A stretch of DNA of 28,182 bases from an uncultured Pedobacter sp. (GCA_946478755.1 CAMLDJ010000042.1:1-28182); one strand, 5' to 3'; counted from the first letter of the stretch, positions 1 through 8,776 are shown. Notes: generated by a model not told the origin, from the sequence alone. Made by a program: numbers and translations.

Positions 1-305
1 CAAATGGTTGTGTATCCAATAATGGTTCAAAATCTACACCTGCTTTGAGTGCTGATCTTTTTGGCGACTGGAGAGAAGAGGTTATTTTTAGAGCTTACGA
101 TAACCAAAGCCTCCGCATATATACCAGTACTATTCCGGCAACGTACAGAACCTATACTTTAATGCATGATCCACAATACAGATTGAGCATAGCCTGGCAG
201 AATGTGGGGTATAACCAGCCGCCCCATCCCGGATTCTATTTCGGATATGGAATGAAACAAGCGCCGAAGCCAAATATCATAGTGATAGCGCCAAACAAAA
301 AATAA
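1..305 (+). CDS. Rhamnogalacturonan lyase, PL11 family, C-terminal end (5' truncated by window)
   Basis: The reading frame is open from base 3 to the stop at 303-305, so this is the last ~100 residues of a longer gene that starts before the window. The TTG at 45 lies inside this open frame and is not a credible start. The segment contains FGDWREEVIFRA, a Y-R-x-Y-T-L-M-H-D-P stretch, YRLSIAWQNVGYNQPPHPGF and a final FGYG. This is the characteristic C-terminus of PL11 rhamnogalacturonan lyases (YesW/YesX type). These enzymes cut the alternating rhamnose-galacturonate backbone of rhamnogalacturonan I by beta-elimination, leaving a 4,5-unsaturated galacturonate. The GH105 and GH106 genes downstream would act on those products. 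Endo versus exo action cannot be judged from this fragment. The next gene starts 23 bp after the stop. Confidence 0.9.
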   Translation, partial: NGCVSNNGSKSTPALSADLFGDWREEVIFRAYDNQSLRIYTSTIPATYRTYTLMHDPQYRLSIAWQNVGYNQPPHPGFYFGYGMKQAPKPNIIVIAPNKK

Positions 306-328
306 ATAATAATTAAGAGAGCCAGCTT

Positions 329-2668
329 ATGCCAAAACAACTAAAAATCAGTTCATTGATCATTGCTATGGCTTGCCTGTGGCAGGTTGCAGTTGCACAG
401 GCGGTTAAAGAACAGGTCAGGTCTATAACGAATTTCGACAAAGACTGGCTTTTCATCAATGATGATGTAAAAGGTGCTGAAGGGGTAAAATTTGAAGATT
501 CGAAATGGAGAAAGCTCGATGTGCCGCATGACTGGAGTATAGAAGGAAAGTATGAGAAGACCAATCCATCTGCCCGGGGCGGGGGCTATCTTCCCACAGG
601 CGTGGGATGGTACCGGAAAGTTTTTAAACTGGAGCAGTCGCAAGCCGGCAGGTCCTTTACTATCCAGTTTGATGGGGTAATGGCCAACAGCGATGTTTGG
701 ATCAATGGCCATCATTTAGGGAAAAGGCCTTACGGCTATATCGGTTTTAATTATAACCTGACCAAGTACCTCAACTTTGGCTCCGGTAAAATAAATGTGA
801 TCGCTGTCAGAGCAGACAATTCTGTACAGCCAGCTTCGCGCTATTACGCCGGCGCAGGTATTTACAGGCACGTTCGTTTGGTCGCCACAGATCCGGTTCA
901 TATTGATAACTGGGGTGTTTACATCCGCACGCCACAGGTTAGTGTACAGAAAGCTGTGGTCAAAGTACAGAGTAATATCGTAAACGAGTCTACTAAAGCG
1001 TCGACTGTTACCGTTGAAACCACCGTGCTTGATCATGCAGGGAAAATTGTAGGGAACAGTCAGTCGAAATTAACCATTGCTGCGGGTAAGAATGGCTCGG
1101 TAGATCAGGATATTGCAGTGGCCAATCCGAAATTATGGGATGTTGAAAATCCGGTATCGTACCATACCCTCACTAAAATTAAATCCGGGAATCTGGTCAT
1201 TGACGATCAGGTAAATACCTTCGGTATCCGTAGTTTCAAATTTGAAGCGGCCAGCGGATTTTGGCTTAATGGTAAAAATCTTAAATTGAAAGGTGTGTGC
1301 CTGCACCATGATGCAGGGGCTCTGGGTACTGCAGTTCCCTTAAAAGCTTGGGAAAGAAGGTTTAAATTATTAAAAGAAGTAGGGGTAAATGCCATCCGGG
1401 TAGGGCACAATCCTATGGCACCTGATTTCCTGGACCTTTGCGATAAAATGGGCTTTATGGTCATGAATGAGACCTTCGATACCTGGACTGCGCGTAAAAA
1501 CAATGGAGAGAATGGCTACAATCTATATTTTAAAGATTGGTGGGAGAAAGATACAAGGGATCTGGTGTTGAGAGACAGAAACCATCCATCTATTGTGGTA
1601 TATAGTGTGGGTAACGAGATCAGGGACAACCTTGACAGTCCCGAAGGATTTAAGAAATATAAAGATCTCCAGGACCTGATTCATCAGCTTAGTCCGGGCA
1701 CACCGGTTACCATGGCCTTATTCCGTCCATCGTCATCGAAAGTGTACAGCAACGGTTTTGCTCAAGCCATGGATATCGTTGGCCAGAATTACAGGGAAAC
1801 GGAACTGGTAGATTTTCATGAAGCACATCCGGAAACAAAAGCCCTCGGTACAGAAAATGGACATACCTTAGCAACATGGCTTATTCTAAGGGATAAGCCA
1901 TACATGGCAGGGCAATTTCTCTGGACGGGATTTAATTATCTTGGAGAGGCCGACTGGCCCCAGATTGCCAACAACCAGGGTTTGTTTGACCATAGCGGAA
2001 ACTGGAGGCCGGAAGGGCTGCAACGGCAAAGCTGGTGGGCCGACAAGCCAGTGGTGCACCTTGTCCGCAAGGAAGATAATGCCGGAAACGGAGCCTGGGT
2101 CAGCAATTGGACACCAACAGATTTCGATACTTATGATGTGGCCAAAGTGGAAGTTTACAGCAATTGCGATGAGGTGGAGCTGTTTTTGAACGAGGTATCG
2201 CAGGGGACTAAAAGTAAACCGCAAAACGATGGTCCAAGAAACTGGGACCTGAGCTTTGAAAAAGGTACCATTAGGGCCGTCGGCAGGAATAAAGGCAAGG
2301 AGGTGGCCTCAGAGTTGCATAAGACTGCAGGCGAACCTGATCAGATTATCCTGGAAGCAGGACAGAACACGGTATCAAATCAATGGGATGATGTTGTTTA
2401 TGTCGGGGCAAAAGTTGTGGACGAAAAAGGCGTTCTTTGTCCGAATGCCTCAAAAATGATTACGTTTGATGTGTCATCAAACGGAGGGATTATCGCCGTA
2501 GATAATGGGGATATCATCAGCCATGAGAAATACAAGACAAACAACAGACTAAGCTTCAATGGACGTTGCCAGGCGATCATCAGGGCCCGGGCCGCTTCAG
2601 GTATAATTGAGGTCAAGGCAAGTTCGCCCGGATTAAAAGAAGCTAAAGTGACCATCAACATAAAATAA
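329..2668 (+). CDS. Glycoside hydrolase family 2, probable secreted beta-galactosidase
   Basis: This 779-residue protein has a signal peptide (residues 1 to about 24, ending AVAQ). A GH2 sugar-binding beta-sandwich follows (about 33-190), with W-Y-R-K-V-F and the DVWINGHHLG loop at 122-131. Next come an immunoglobulin-like domain (about 195-300) and a TIM barrel (about 300-575). The acid/base glutamate is likely E430 in SVGNE, and the nucleophile is likely E509 in LGTENG. The remainder holds a DUF4982-like segment (about 600-655) and a bacterial Ig-like domain (about 670-779). This layout is usual for Bacteroidota GH2 beta-galactosidases. A role in removing galactose from rhamnogalacturonan side chains is inferred from context, and other beta-glycosides cannot be excluded. 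The stop is 3 bp before the next start, so the genes are probably co-transcribed and translationally coupled. Confidence 0.9.
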   Translation: MPKQLKISSLIIAMACLWQVAVAQAVKEQVRSITNFDKDWLFINDDVKGAEGVKFEDSKWRKLDVPHDWSIEGKYEKTNPSARGGGYLPTGVGWYRKVFKLEQSQAGRSFTIQFDGVMANSDVWINGHHLGKRPYGYIGFNYNLTKYLNFGSGKINVIAVRADNSVQPASRYYAGAGIYRHVRLVATDPVHIDNWGVYIRTPQVSVQKAVVKVQSNIVNESTKASTVTVETTVLDHAGKIVGNSQSKLTIAAGKNGSVDQDIAVANPKLWDVENPVSYHTLTKIKSGNLVIDDQVNTFGIRSFKFEAASGFWLNGKNLKLKGVCLHHDAGALGTAVPLKAWERRFKLLKEVGVNAIRVGHNPMAPDFLDLCDKMGFMVMNETFDTWTARKNNGENGYNLYFKDWWEKDTRDLVLRDRNHPSIVVYSVGNEIRDNLDSPEGFKKYKDLQDLIHQLSPGTPVTMALFRPSSSKVYSNGFAQAMDIVGQNYRETELVDFHEAHPETKALGTENGHTLATWLILRDKPYMAGQFLWTGFNYLGEADWPQIANNQGLFDHSGNWRPEGLQRQSWWADKPVVHLVRKEDNAGNGAWVSNWTPTDFDTYDVAKVEVYSNCDEVELFLNEVSQGTKSKPQNDGPRNWDLSFEKGTIRAVGRNKGKEVASELHKTAGEPDQIILEAGQNTVSNQWDDVVYVGAKVVDEKGVLCPNASKMITFDVSSNGGIIAVDNGDIISHEKYKTNNRLSFNGRCQAIIRARAASGIIEVKASSPGLKEAKVTINIK

Positions 2669-2671
2669 ACC

Positions 2672-3433
2672 ATGAACAAAAAGAACATTTTATTGGGGCT
2701 GTTAACTGTAGCCACCATTTTTGCTTTTAAAAAGACAGAAAAACCAGCTTTACATATTATCGGTGATTCTACCGTCCGCAATGCCAACAAGGAAACCTGG
2801 GGATGGGGAACACCCATTGCCTCGCTTTTTGATACCACCAGGATCCATGTAGAAAATAATGCAATGGCAGGGCGCAGCACCCGCACCTTCCTTTCTGAGG
2901 GTAGATGGGACAAAGTGTTACAATCGCTAAAGCCAGGTGATTTTGTAACCATGCAATTTGGCCATAATGATGGCAGTGTGCCCGATACAACGAAAGCAGG
3001 CAGGCGTGGGGTGTTAAAAGGAACCGGGGAGGAAACGAAAGTGCTGACCTGGCCCGATGGTAAAGTGGAAACCGTCCATACCTATGGCTGGTACCTCCGT
3101 AAATTTGTGCGTGAAGCAAAAGCGAAAGGGGCTATACCTATAGTGGTTTCCATGATTCCACGTAACCAGTTTAAAGACGGAAAGGTACTGCGTGCAGCTG
3201 AAAATTTTGGTAAGTGGGCGGCAACAGTTGCCAAAGAAGAAAAGGCTTACTTTATAGATTTGAACAGGATTGTCGCAGATAAATATGACGCCATGGGACC
3301 CGAAAAAGTGAAGCGCTTTTTTCCGGGAGATCATACGCACACCAACCTGGAGGGTGCAAAGCTCAACGCCTTAGCGGTAGTTGAGGGTTTAAAGGAATTA
3401 GATTGTCCGTTAAAAGAATATCTGCTTAAATAA
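2672..3433 (+). CDS. SGNH-hydrolase rhamnogalacturonan acetylesterase, CE12-type (copy 1)
   Basis: This 253-residue SGNH/GDSL esterase has block I GDST at 31-34 (nucleophile S33), a conserved G-R-S-T-R-T-F block, block III GHND at 97-100 and the DHTH block at 220-223 supplying D220 and H223. All catalytic and oxyanion positions are present. The pattern matches carbohydrate esterase family 12 rhamnogalacturonan acetylesterases, which remove O-acetyl groups from galacturonate in the backbone so that lyases and hydrolases can work. The N-terminus (about 1-18) is a short hydrophobic export signal with no lipobox, suggesting a soluble periplasmic or secreted enzyme. It sits 3 bp after the GH2 gene and 7 bp before a second, related esterase. 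The acetyl substrate is assigned from family and context only. Confidence 0.9.
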   Translation: MNKKNILLGLLTVATIFAFKKTEKPALHIIGDSTVRNANKETWGWGTPIASLFDTTRIHVENNAMAGRSTRTFLSEGRWDKVLQSLKPGDFVTMQFGHNDGSVPDTTKAGRRGVLKGTGEETKVLTWPDGKVETVHTYGWYLRKFVREAKAKGAIPIVVSMIPRNQFKDGKVLRAAENFGKWAATVAKEEKAYFIDLNRIVADKYDAMGPEKVKRFFPGDHTHTNLEGAKLNALAVVEGLKELDCPLKEYLLK

Positions 3434-3440
3434 TCATATC

Positions 3441-4238
3441 ATGAAATCAAACAGAAACTACATCAATTTTCTATTAATTGTTGCATTTGCCGTGTTTACC
3501 GCTTGCACAATAGTTAAAGTAGCGCAGAAACCAACATTGTTCCTGATCGGGGATTCAACCGTTAAAAATGGAAAAGGAAAAGGCGATGGATCTTTGTGGG
3601 GCTGGGGAAGTTACCTGGCCGGTTTCTTTGACCTGGATAAGATCAATGTCGAAAACCATGCCTTGGGTGGCACCAGCACGCGGACTTTTCGGAGCAAGGG
3701 CTTGTGGGACAGTGTGCTGGTTAGGTTAAAGCCTGGCGATTATGTAATCATGCAATTTGGCCATAACGACGGTAGTCCACTTGATGATACCGCGCGCGCC
3801 CGTGGTACAATAAAAGGAATAGGGACAGAAAATAAAGAGATCTTTAACCCGATCACCAAAAAGAAAGAAATAGTTTATACCTACGGATTTTACTTGCGCA
3901 AATTTATCGAGGAAGCAAAGGCCAAAGGCGCCACAGCTATAGTATGTTCTCCGGTTCCGCGCAACCCGGTAAAAAATGGAGCGCTTGTACTTGCAATCGA
4001 CAATTATGCCGCCTGGGCTGAAGCGGTCGCAAACGCTGAAAAGGTAAATTTTGTTCCGCTCAATAAGCTCATAAAAGACAAATACCTTGCATTGGGGGCT
4101 GAAAAAGTAGATGCACTTTTTACAAAAAAAGACCATACCCATACCAATGAGGCAGGAGCAAAGCTAAATGCAGCAGCGGTCGTCGAAGGGCTAAAAATGC
4201 AGGAACATTGTTCGTTAAAGGGTTATCTGAAAAACTGA
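3441..4238 (+). CDS. SGNH-hydrolase rhamnogalacturonan acetylesterase, CE12-type lipoprotein (copy 2)
   Basis: This 265-residue paralogue of the preceding gene shares the same blocks: GDST at 37-40 (nucleophile S39), TSTRTF, GHND at 107-110 and DHTH at 231-234 (D231, H234). Unlike copy 1, its N-terminus ends in a lipobox-like FTAC with cysteine 22, so it is probably a membrane-anchored lipoprotein. It also has a short Lys/Gly-rich insertion after block I (about 43-50). The two copies align over nearly their whole length, which points to tandem duplication followed by divergence in location and perhaps in acetyl position or substrate. It is the last gene of this cluster. A 10-bp palindrome overlaps the stop codon, but there is no T-run and so no clear terminator. 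Confidence 0.88.
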   Translation: MKSNRNYINFLLIVAFAVFTACTIVKVAQKPTLFLIGDSTVKNGKGKGDGSLWGWGSYLAGFFDLDKINVENHALGGTSTRTFRSKGLWDSVLVRLKPGDYVIMQFGHNDGSPLDDTARARGTIKGIGTENKEIFNPITKKKEIVYTYGFYLRKFIEEAKAKGATAIVCSPVPRNPVKNGALVLAIDNYAAWAEAVANAEKVNFVPLNKLIKDKYLALGAEKVDALFTKKDHTHTNEAGAKLNAAAVVEGLKMQEHCSLKGYLKN

Positions 4239-4274
4239 TATCAGGCGTGCAGATGGGCAGTAAAATAACCTTAC

Positions 4275-4331
4275 ATTAGGTGCTGGCAGGATGCTACAGG
4301 TTGCGTATTTGACGGTTTAATCTTATAATAG
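4275..4331 (+). promoter_or_regulatory. Candidate promoter and shared upstream element for the 4380-11566 enzyme unit
   Basis: The 141-bp gap before the GH2 gene at 4380 contains ATTAGGTG (4275-4282) and a 20-nt element at 4285-4304 reading GGCAGGATG-CTA-CAGGTTGC. The same two blocks recur before the uptake operon (11725-11732 and 11747-11766), with only the three central bases of the 20-nt element differing. In both places GTTG overlaps a plausible Bacteroidota -33 box, and exactly 20 nt lie between TTG (here 4301-4303) and a TA that could start the -7 box (here TATAATAG, 4324-4331, a partial match to TAnnTTTG). The repeated arrangement is seen directly. Promoter and activator-binding roles are inferred. 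Confidence 0.45.
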
Positions 4332-4379
4332 TGGCTTAAACCAAATGTAAATAGCCTGAAACACGCTCAACTCATTCCT

Positions 4380-7295
4380 ATGCACGTAACACCATATAGA
4401 TTTATTAAAGGTTTCCTGAGCTGCTTCTGCCTCATTTTGCTGCTATCGTCTGCTTTAAAGGCCCAGACCATTTCACTGAAAGGGGAATGGAAATTTAAAA
4501 TGGATACAGCTGATCTCGGTGTTAAAAATAAATGGTTTACTACAAAATTGCCCGAAACAGTAAAACTGCCCGGATCTATGGCAGAAAATTTCAAAGGGGA
4601 CGAAATCACGCTGAAAACCAAATGGACAGGTAGCATTTACGACAGCTCCTGGTATTACAATCCACGTCTGGCGAAGTTCAGAGCAGAAGGTAACATCAAG
4701 ATCCCATTCTGGTTAACACCGGCAAAACACTATACCGGAGCTGCATGGTATCAAAAAGAAGTTAATATTCCTGCCAGCTGGAAAGGAAAACGGGTAGTGC
4801 TTTCACTGGAATATCCACATACGGAAACCAGGGTTTGGCTGGATGATGCGGAACTGGGTACACCCCAATATACCTTTGTTGTGGCACAAAACTTTGAGCT
4901 GCCTGCTGGTTTATCAGCCGGAAAGCATACCCTTACCATCAGGGTAGACAACCGGATAAAAGCCATTAATGTTGGTCAGGATTCCCACAGTTTGACCGAT
5001 CATACGCAAGGCAATTGGAATGGTATCGTAGGCAGGATGCAGCTTAGGGCTGGTTCTTCCTTATATTTTGAGGATATCCAGGTTTACCCGGACCTGAAAA
5101 ATAAGACCGCCAAGGTTAAGATTCAATTGAAATCAAGCGATGGGGGTTCGTCTTCGGGAAAGATCATGCTTTCTGCTTCAAGTTTCAATACAAAATCTAT
5201 CCTGATGGTAAAACCGGTTACAGCTCCATTCACCATGGATAAGGGCATAGCAATGGTGGAGATAGAGCTGCCCATGGGCGACAAGATCGTCACCTGGGAT
5301 GAGTTCGATCCGGCCTTATACCGGTTAACGGCCGATCTCGTAACTAAAGATGGAAGAAAAGATCAAAAACAGGTGCAATTTGGTATGCGCGAATTTAAGG
5401 CGGTCGGCCGACATTTTGAAATCAACGGCAGACCCGTCTTTTTACGTGGAACGGTAAATAACTGTGAGTTCCCTTTAACGGGCTATCCGGCAATGGATGT
5501 CGAATCATGGTTGCGGATTTTCAGGATCTCCCGTGCACATGGCTTGAACCATATGCGCTTCCATTCCTGGTGTCCGCCTGAAGCGGCATTTATCGCAGCC
5601 GACCAGATGGGCTTTTACCTACAACCCGAAGGGCCAAGTTGGGCCAATCATGGTTCATCTATTGGTGATGGCAAGCCCATTGACCAGTTTATCTACGATG
5701 AAACAAACCGGATGGCGAAAAACTATGGCAATTATGCATCGTTCTGTATGCTGGCTTATGGCAATGAGCCACGCGGAAAACAGGTGGAATACCTGACGAA
5801 ATTTAATAATTACTGGAAAGCAAAGGATTCCAGACGATTGTATACCGGAGCTTCCGTGGGAGGCAGCTGGCCAGTCATTCCAAACAACGAGTTTATGGTA
5901 AGGGCAGGAGCAAGGGGCCTGGACTGGGGTAGAAGGCCCGAAAGTGTCTCAGACTACAGCAAACAGATCGCTCAGTTTAACGTGCCTTTTGTAGCCCATG
6001 AGATGGGGCAGTATTGTGTATTCCCTAATTTTCGGGAAATAAAAAAATACACCGGTGCTTACAAGGCCCGGAACTTTGAGCTCTTCGAGGAAGATCTGAA
6101 AGATCACGACATGGGCGATCAGGCGGAAGACTTTTTAATGGCGTCCGGCAAACTGCAGGCACTATGTTATAAAAATGAAATTGAAAAAGCATTGCGGACA
6201 CCGGGCTACAGTGGTTTCCAACTGTTGTCGTTAAATGATTATCCGGGACAGGGAACTGCCCTTGTTGGCGTGTTGGATGCTTTTTGGGACGAGAAGGGAT
6301 ATATCACAGCAAAAGAGTTCAGTCGCTTTTGTAACAGTACCGTGCCACTTGCAAGGATACCGAAGTTTGTATTTCAAAGCAACGAAACCTTTGAAGCCGC
6401 TATTGAAGTGGCCCATTATGGTCGCGCGCCCATACAAAATGCCGTTTTGTCCTGGAGCATCAGGGATGAAAATGGGGAGGTTGCAGCCAAAGGAAGTTTT
6501 GAACCGAAAACACTGGAAATAATCAATTGCATAAAGATTGGCGATGTTAAATTTGCACTTGCTGATGTAAAAAAGGCTGGTCGCTTCAGACTTGAGGTTG
6601 CAATTGATGGTACCGAATTTGCGAACGACTGGGACTTCTGGGTATACCCTGCAGAACTACCACAATATAAAACCAGTTTTTACTATTGCGACAGTCTGGA
6701 TGGCGAAGCAAGGAAAATCCTTGATGAAGGTGGAAATGTGTTTCTGAATGCTTCCGGTAAAATACTGAAGGGGAAAGAGGTGGTGCAGACGTTTTTGCCT
6801 GTATTCTGGAATACCTCCTGGTTTAAAATGCGTCCACCACATACTTTAGGTTTTGTATGTAATCCCAAGCATCCTGCATTTTCAGATTTCCCCACATCTT
6901 GCCATAGTGATATGCAGTGGTGGGAAATTGTAAATAAGGCACAGGTGATGAACCTGGAAGATTTTCCTAAAGGCTTTAAGCCAATTGTACAACCGATTGA
7001 TACCTGGTTTTTAAACCGCCGGCTGGGATTGATCTTTGAGGCCAGGGTAGGGAAAGGTAAACTACTGGTTTCAAGCGCCAATCTTGCACCTGGAAAAGAT
7101 AGATCTCCGGTGGCAAAGCAATTGTTCTTTAGCCTGCAGCGTTATATGCAATCAGACAAGTTTGCCCCCAATTTTGAAGTGGGCTTTGACACCATAAAGA
7201 ACCTGTTCGAAAAGCCTTCCAGGGAAATGTTTAATACTTACACAAAAGACAGTCCGGATGAGTTAAAACCGAAGACCAGAGCTAAGAAAATTTAA
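4380..7295 (+). CDS. Large GH2-type glycoside hydrolase of uncertain specificity
   Basis: This 971-residue secreted protein has a signal peptide (about 1-28, ending ALKAQ). The N-terminal GH2 sugar-binding domain (about 30-225) carries the IPFWLTPAKHYTGAAWYQKE stretch and an H-T-E-T-R-V-W-L-D-D loop. An immunoglobulin-like domain covers about 230-340, and a TIM barrel covers about 345-640. The likely acid/base is E463 in AYGNEP and the likely nucleophile is E541 in VAHEMGQY. After about residue 765 there is an extra alpha/beta domain (LDEGGNVFLNAS, then GKGKLLVSSANL) that resembles the amidotransferase-like domains of some beta-galactosidases. The substrate is probably a beta-galactoside or beta-uronide in rhamnogalacturonan, but the sequence does not settle it. 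This gene opens the unit that continues with GH105, rhaM and GH106. The GH105 start is 26 bp downstream. Confidence 0.82.
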   Translation: MHVTPYRFIKGFLSCFCLILLLSSALKAQTISLKGEWKFKMDTADLGVKNKWFTTKLPETVKLPGSMAENFKGDEITLKTKWTGSIYDSSWYYNPRLAKFRAEGNIKIPFWLTPAKHYTGAAWYQKEVNIPASWKGKRVVLSLEYPHTETRVWLDDAELGTPQYTFVVAQNFELPAGLSAGKHTLTIRVDNRIKAINVGQDSHSLTDHTQGNWNGIVGRMQLRAGSSLYFEDIQVYPDLKNKTAKVKIQLKSSDGGSSSGKIMLSASSFNTKSILMVKPVTAPFTMDKGIAMVEIELPMGDKIVTWDEFDPALYRLTADLVTKDGRKDQKQVQFGMREFKAVGRHFEINGRPVFLRGTVNNCEFPLTGYPAMDVESWLRIFRISRAHGLNHMRFHSWCPPEAAFIAADQMGFYLQPEGPSWANHGSSIGDGKPIDQFIYDETNRMAKNYGNYASFCMLAYGNEPRGKQVEYLTKFNNYWKAKDSRRLYTGASVGGSWPVIPNNEFMVRAGARGLDWGRRPESVSDYSKQIAQFNVPFVAHEMGQYCVFPNFREIKKYTGAYKARNFELFEEDLKDHDMGDQAEDFLMASGKLQALCYKNEIEKALRTPGYSGFQLLSLNDYPGQGTALVGVLDAFWDEKGYITAKEFSRFCNSTVPLARIPKFVFQSNETFEAAIEVAHYGRAPIQNAVLSWSIRDENGEVAAKGSFEPKTLEIINCIKIGDVKFALADVKKAGRFRLEVAIDGTEFANDWDFWVYPAELPQYKTSFYYCDSLDGEARKILDEGGNVFLNASGKILKGKEVVQTFLPVFWNTSWFKMRPPHTLGFVCNPKHPAFSDFPTSCHSDMQWWEIVNKAQVMNLEDFPKGFKPIVQPIDTWFLNRRLGLIFEARVGKGKLLVSSANLAPGKDRSPVAKQLFFSLQRYMQSDKFAPNFEVGFDTIKNLFEKPSREMFNTYTKDSPDELKPKTRAKKI

Positions 7296-7321
7296 AACTT
7301 AATACCGTAGATTACATTACC

Positions 7322-8452
7322 ATGATGAAGAAAAAAATTGTTATTGCACTGACATTGTTTGGGATGGGGATGCAGATCAGCGTTGCCCAAAAGAATCCTT
7401 CAAAGAAACAGGTGTTAAAATCATTGGTGCTGACCAATGCCTACTTTATGAATAAATGGCCGGATGCAGGTAAATCCATCATTACCAACAAGGAACGGCC
7501 AAGTAATATATGGACACGGGCAGTGTATTATGAAGGACTGATGAGCTTGTACCAGATTAAACCAGATAAGGCTTACTATGATTATGCCGTACAGTGGGGT
7601 GAAAAACACAACTGGGGACTTCGAGATGGCATCAGTACACGAAATGCGGATAATCAGTGCTGCGGTCAGACTTACCTGGATCTCTATAACATTGACCAGC
7701 AGCCTGTGCGGGTCAAAGACATTAAAGCTTCTATAGACCTCATGATGAAGTCGGGCAAGATAGATGACTGGACCTGGATTGATGCCCTGCAAATGGGGAT
7801 GCCTGTTTTTGCAAAACTGGGTGTGCTGTATAAAGACAACGCATATTTCGAGTATATGTATAAAATGTACATGCATTCCAAAAATGTAGAAGGCGGTGGC
7901 TTGTACAATGCCAAAGATGGTTTATGGTGGAGGGATAAAGATTTCGTGCCCCCTTATAAGGAGCCGAATGGGGAAGATTGCTACTGGTCACGTGGCAACG
8001 GTTGGGTGCTTGCAGCTCTGGCAAGGGTATTGGAAATTATGCCCAAAGATGCGCCACACAGGGACGAATATTTAAAAACCTATCAGGAAATGGCCAAGGC
8101 ATTGGTACCTATTCAACGCACTGACGGCTTCTGGAACGTAAGTCTGCATGATCCCACTCATTTTGGCGGTAAGGAAACTTCGGGAACCGCACTGTTTGTG
8201 TATGGCATGGCCTGGGGAGTTAATCAGGGATTGCTGGATGAAAGTATTTATAAGCCGGTTCTTATTAAAGGCTGGAATGCCATGGTAAAAGAGGCTGTAC
8301 ATAAAAACGGCTTTTTAGGTTATCTGCAGGGTACCGGCAAAGAACCGAAAGACGGCCAGCCGGTGAGTTATACCAGCATGCCTGATTTTGAAGATTACGG
8401 ATTGGGCTGTTTCCTGCTCGCAGGATCAGAAGTATATAAGTTGAAAAAGTAA
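7322..8452 (+). CDS. GH105 unsaturated rhamnogalacturonyl hydrolase
   Basis: This 376-residue protein has a signal peptide (about 1-22, ending SVAQ) followed by an (alpha/alpha)6-barrel of normal GH105 length. Recognisable family signatures are NADNQCCGQTYLDLY (108-122) and WTWIDALQMGMPVF (150-163). In these, D110 and D154 correspond to the two important aspartates of YteR-type enzymes. YWSRGNGW (221-228) and the C-terminal P-D-F-E-D-Y-G-L-G segment also fit. GH105 enzymes hydrate and remove the unsaturated galacturonate left by rhamnogalacturonan or pectate lyases, so this enzyme would follow the PL11 lyase. The signal peptide suggests periplasmic action, after import by a SusCD pair. Two adjacent ATG codons (7322 and 7325) are possible starts. 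The next gene begins 12 bp downstream. Confidence 0.93.
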   Translation: MMKKKIVIALTLFGMGMQISVAQKNPSKKQVLKSLVLTNAYFMNKWPDAGKSIITNKERPSNIWTRAVYYEGLMSLYQIKPDKAYYDYAVQWGEKHNWGLRDGISTRNADNQCCGQTYLDLYNIDQQPVRVKDIKASIDLMMKSGKIDDWTWIDALQMGMPVFAKLGVLYKDNAYFEYMYKMYMHSKNVEGGGLYNAKDGLWWRDKDFVPPYKEPNGEDCYWSRGNGWVLAALARVLEIMPKDAPHRDEYLKTYQEMAKALVPIQRTDGFWNVSLHDPTHFGGKETSGTALFVYGMAWGVNQGLLDESIYKPVLIKGWNAMVKEAVHKNGFLGYLQGTGKEPKDGQPVSYTSMPDFEDYGLGCFLLAGSEVYKLKK

Positions 8453-8464
8453 CCCGCAGGATAT

Positions 8465-8776
8465 ATGACAAAGATTGCATTTAAAATGAAGCTGAATCCG
8501 GGAGCCAAAGCGGAATATAAAAAGCGGCATGACGAGATCTGGCCTGAACTGGTCGCTTTGCTAAAACAAAGTGGATTAAGTGATTATTCGATATTTCTGG
8601 ACGAAGAGACCGATACACTTTTTGCTGTACAACAGCAGGACGGGCAATCGTCTCAAGATCTGGGAGGAACCGCAATTGTACAAAAATGGTGGGCTTACAT
8701 GGCCGATATTATGGAAACCAATGCGGATCAATCGCCCGTTTGCAAACCCTTGGAGCAGGTTTTTCACCTGGATTAA
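8465..8776 (+). CDS. rhaM: L-rhamnose mutarotase
   Basis: This 103-residue protein, the full length for the family, interconverts alpha and beta anomers of L-rhamnose so that the isomerase receives its preferred form. Family signatures are the opening [14 protein letters not shown]18 and catalytic H22 in [12 protein letters not shown], then [10 protein letters not shown], the tryptophan pair in [11 protein letters not shown], and NADQSP before the C-terminal LEQVFHLD. There is no signal peptide, so it is cytoplasmic, unlike its neighbours. A weak Shine-Dalgarno-like AGGAT precedes the ATG by about 5 nt. Its place directly before a GH106 alpha-rhamnosidase, with the two genes abutting, shows that rhamnose is a main product of this locus. 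The kinase, isomerase and aldolase are not in the window. Confidence 0.96.
   Translation: MTKIAFKMKLNPGAKAEYKKRHDEIWPELVALLKQSGLSDYSIFLDEETDTLFAVQQQDGQSSQDLGGTAIVQKWWAYMADIMETNADQSPVCKPLEQVFHLD

Noticed and set aside
45..305. Short independent gene starting at TTG 45
   Set aside because: The frame is open upstream to the window edge and encodes the internal part of a PL11 lyase, so this is not a real start.
4235..4244. Palindrome CTGATATCAG overlapping the stop of the second esterase
   Set aside because: The stem is short, is not G/C-rich and has no T-run after it, so it is not a convincing terminator.
4309..4329. TTGACG and TATAAT resembling E. coli sigma-70 boxes before the GH2 gene at 4380
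   Set aside because: Only 9 bp separate the two, too short for a sigma-70 promoter, and Bacteroidota use a different consensus.
5031..5040. GGCAGGATGC inside the GH2 gene, like the start of the shared promoter element
   Set aside because: Only the first half matches, and it lies within a conserved coding region, so it is probably coincidence.
7421..8024. Several overlapping minus-strand open frames of 70-150 codons opposite the GH105 gene
   Set aside because: They lie entirely opposite a well-supported enzyme, give no recognisable proteins and overlap each other. They are shadow frames.
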